Origin: Caballeronia sp. SEWSISQ10-4 2
Lineage (GTDB): Bacteria > Pseudomonadota > Gammaproteobacteria > Burkholderiales > Burkholderiaceae
DNA: 64,000 nt
Assembly: GCF_030464885.1 (NCBI RefSeq)
Contig: NZ_JALPRJ010000035.1
Span: 1 to 64,000, forward strand
Reading direction: 5' to 3'
Part shown: positions 62,594 through 64,000 of the stretch, in pieces
How the letters are laid out: each line of letters begins with the position of its first letter
Numbering within the stretch: the first letter of the stretch is position 1
Notes under the pieces: model-generated
Databases searched by the model: none
The model's input: only the letters and a program-made list of their open reading frames with translations
Told to the model about the DNA's origin: nothing
Position numbers and translations under genes: made by a program

Positions 62594-64000
62594 ATGAAAC
62601 AACAAAAGCGTTCAATCGCTCTATCTCTAATTGTTTTCACCGGCTTGATGAACCCAGCCATTTCCGCTTTCGCAGACGATGACGATGTTGCAACACGTCA
62701 TACGGAAGCACCTCCTAGTTCCCCGCCCAATACCGAAGCGGATGCGCCTATCAGTAATCAGGCGAAATCCAAGGGTTTTATAGAGGATTCACATTTCAAC
62801 CTTCTTTTTCGCAGCTATACCGAACACTTCGAAGCGGACGGAATTAAAAAGAAGGACGCCTCGGTGCTCGGGAACCAGGCGGTATTTGAATCGGGGTATA
62901 CGCGCGGGTTATTCGGCGTCGGTTTTGATGCGTCGCTGTTCAGTGCCTTCAAGCTAAACGGCGGACAAGGCGCCGGTAACCGCGTGCATTTGAATCACGA
63001 CGGCCAGACCGCGCAGAATCAGCTGGCCTGGACGTACCCGGGCGTGTGGGATGTGAAAGCGCGGGTATCGAATACGGTTGTTAAGTATGGTCAACAATTA
63101 TTCGATAATCCCTTTCTCGCTCCTCACGATAACCGCGCACTGCCACCCACTTACCGCGGTGTTTCTCTTGCGAGCGACGAAATCAAGAATTTGACGCTCA
63201 AGGCGGGTAGTGTCGACGCGGTGCTGGCGCGGGGCCAGACAAGCGTCTCCTCTTTGAAGACCGAATACGGCGGCATACGATTCAGCCGCTTCACGTACGC
63301 GGGCGGCGACTACACGCCCAATGACGACACGGCCTTGTCCTTATATGGCAGCCGTGCTGAAAACGTGTGGGATCAATATTATCTGTCGCTGACGCGCAGT
63401 ATTGGCGATCCGTCGCAGATTCGCTGGACGGGCGGCCTGACCTATTACTACACGCACGACTTGGGACAGAGCCGCGAAGGGTCCATTAATAACCACGCGT
63501 ATAGCTTGCTGCTGTCGGGCACCCATAAGGCGCACACCATATCAGTCGGATTCCAGCAGATCGCGAGCAATCAATTCTTCGATTATGTCGGTCAGTCGGC
63601 CGGCGATTATCTGGCGAATTCCCTGGATGTCGATTACAACGCGCCGCATGAAAAATCACTGCAGCTTGGCTATACGGTCAACATGAGCGAGTACGGTGTT
63701 CCGGGTCTGAAAATGACGCTGTGGACGGCGTATGGATGGGGCGCGGATGCCACGGACATGGCGAATCGATATTCCGATCCGTCGAACGCCCTGCATGATC
63801 TCTACTGGAAGAATGGTCAGCCCGTACATGGCACCCATTACGAGTTCGGGTTCATTCCGTCTTACACGTTCGGCTCTGGAAAACTGAAGGGGACGACCGC
63901 GAAGTTCTATTACATGCATCACCACGGCGGTCAATACTATTCGGATTCCAGCAGCGATGTTTATCGTCTGATGGTGAACGTTCCGGTCAACGTGTTTTAA
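62594..64000 (+). CDS. OprD-family outer-membrane porin
   Basis: A 468-aa porin whose TAA is the last three bases of the window. The signal peptide is about residues 1-27 (KQQKRSIALSLIVFTGLMNP). The OprD family start GFIEDSHFNLLFRSYTEHF follows a short acidic segment, and beta-strand repeats run to the end. The start at 62594 was chosen; the frame back to 62489 lacks a signal peptide. Its place after opp suggests passage of peptides or amino acids across the outer membrane. It has its own 242-bp leader, so it may be separately transcribed. Confidence 0.88.
   Translation: MKQQKRSIALSLIVFTGLMNPAISAFADDDDVATRHTEAPPSSPPNTEADAPISNQAKSKGFIEDSHFNLLFRSYTEHFEADGIKKKDASVLGNQAVFESGYTRGLFGVGFDASLFSAFKLNGGQGAGNRVHLNHDGQTAQNQLAWTYPGVWDVKARVSNTVVKYGQQLFDNPFLAPHDNRALPPTYRGVSLASDEIKNLTLKAGSVDAVLARGQTSVSSLKTEYGGIRFSRFTYAGGDYTPNDDTALSLYGSRAENVWDQYYLSLTRSIGDPSQIRWTGGLTYYYTHDLGQSREGSINNHAYSLLLSGTHKAHTISVGFQQIASNQFFDYVGQSAGDYLANSLDVDYNAPHEKSLQLGYTVNMSEYGVPGLKMTLWTAYGWGADATDMANRYSDPSNALHDLYWKNGQPVHGTHYEFGFIPSYTFGSGKLKGTTAKFYYMHHHGGQYYSDSSSDVYRLMVNVPVNVF

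Overview
This window looks like a chromosomal segment of a Burkholderiaceae bacterium, probably Paraburkholderia or Caballeronia. The evidence is high GC, dense operons with 4-bp start/stop overlaps, a llpE-bpeEF-oprC (ceoAB-opcM) type efflux operon, PPK2, CbtAB cobalt uptake and a CioAB-type oxidase. Apart from one possible insertion-sequence relic and one lower-GC island gene, it reads as core or lineage-specific chromosome. I see no rRNA or tRNA genes, CRISPR array, phage or intact transposase.

Region by region. (1) 1-163: at least 27 perfect copies of the hexamer CTAAAC, running into the stop codon of a BpeT/CeoR-like LysR regulator. (2) 157-8280: that regulator, divergent from a lipase-like gene (llpE) whose nucleophile serine is replaced, then the three genes of an RND tripartite drug-efflux pump. 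(3) 8281-11801: a doubtful small ORF with a 24-bp palindrome, polyphosphate kinase 2, an ornithine cyclodeaminase-family reductase, an unknown protein and a CobC-like phosphatase. (4) 11855-33229: a nearly complete adenosylcobalamin corrin-ring supercluster with four cobalamin riboswitches: cbtBA (+), cobA-cobE-cobO-cobB-DUF1289 (-), cobW-cobN-chlI-chlD (+), cobG-cobH-cobI-cbiG/cobJ (-), and cobL-cbiD-cobK-cobM-DUF4186 (+), the last without a visible riboswitch. A roughly 400-bp element with IS200/IS605-like terminal hairpins lies between the second riboswitch and cobA. (5) 33285-40219: TerC, an OpgC-type acyltransferase, ethanolamine ammonia-lyase (EutBC), and tRNA 2-selenouridine synthase followed by a Cys-motif permease. 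(6) 40358-45644: cyanide-insensitive-type cytochrome bd oxidase with its DUF2474 peptide, a YpfJ-type zinc protease and heptosyltransferase I. (7) 45703-51554: a DsbA/FrnE-like protein, an unknown two-TM protein, a DadA-like oxidase, OsmC, a DnaA-box-like cluster, a Ca2+/H+ antiporter and an unlisted 49-aa ORF with a strong promoter. (8) 51714-64000: an NCS2 purine permease, gamma-glutamyltransferase with a LysR regulator, a complete oligopeptide ABC importer and an OprD porin that ends on the last base.

The dominant system is vitamin B12 synthesis. It mixes pathway types: the oxygen-dependent CobG is paired with CbiD and CbiG, no CobF is present, and cobalt chelation uses CobN with ChlI/ChlD-like partners rather than CobST. 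Cobalt probably enters through CbtAB. EutBC, a B12-dependent enzyme, lies about 2.3 kb beyond the cluster. The end of the window (ggt, LysR, opp, oprD) suggests capture of gamma-glutamyl or other peptides. All functional names come from recognised motifs and context, not from database searches.
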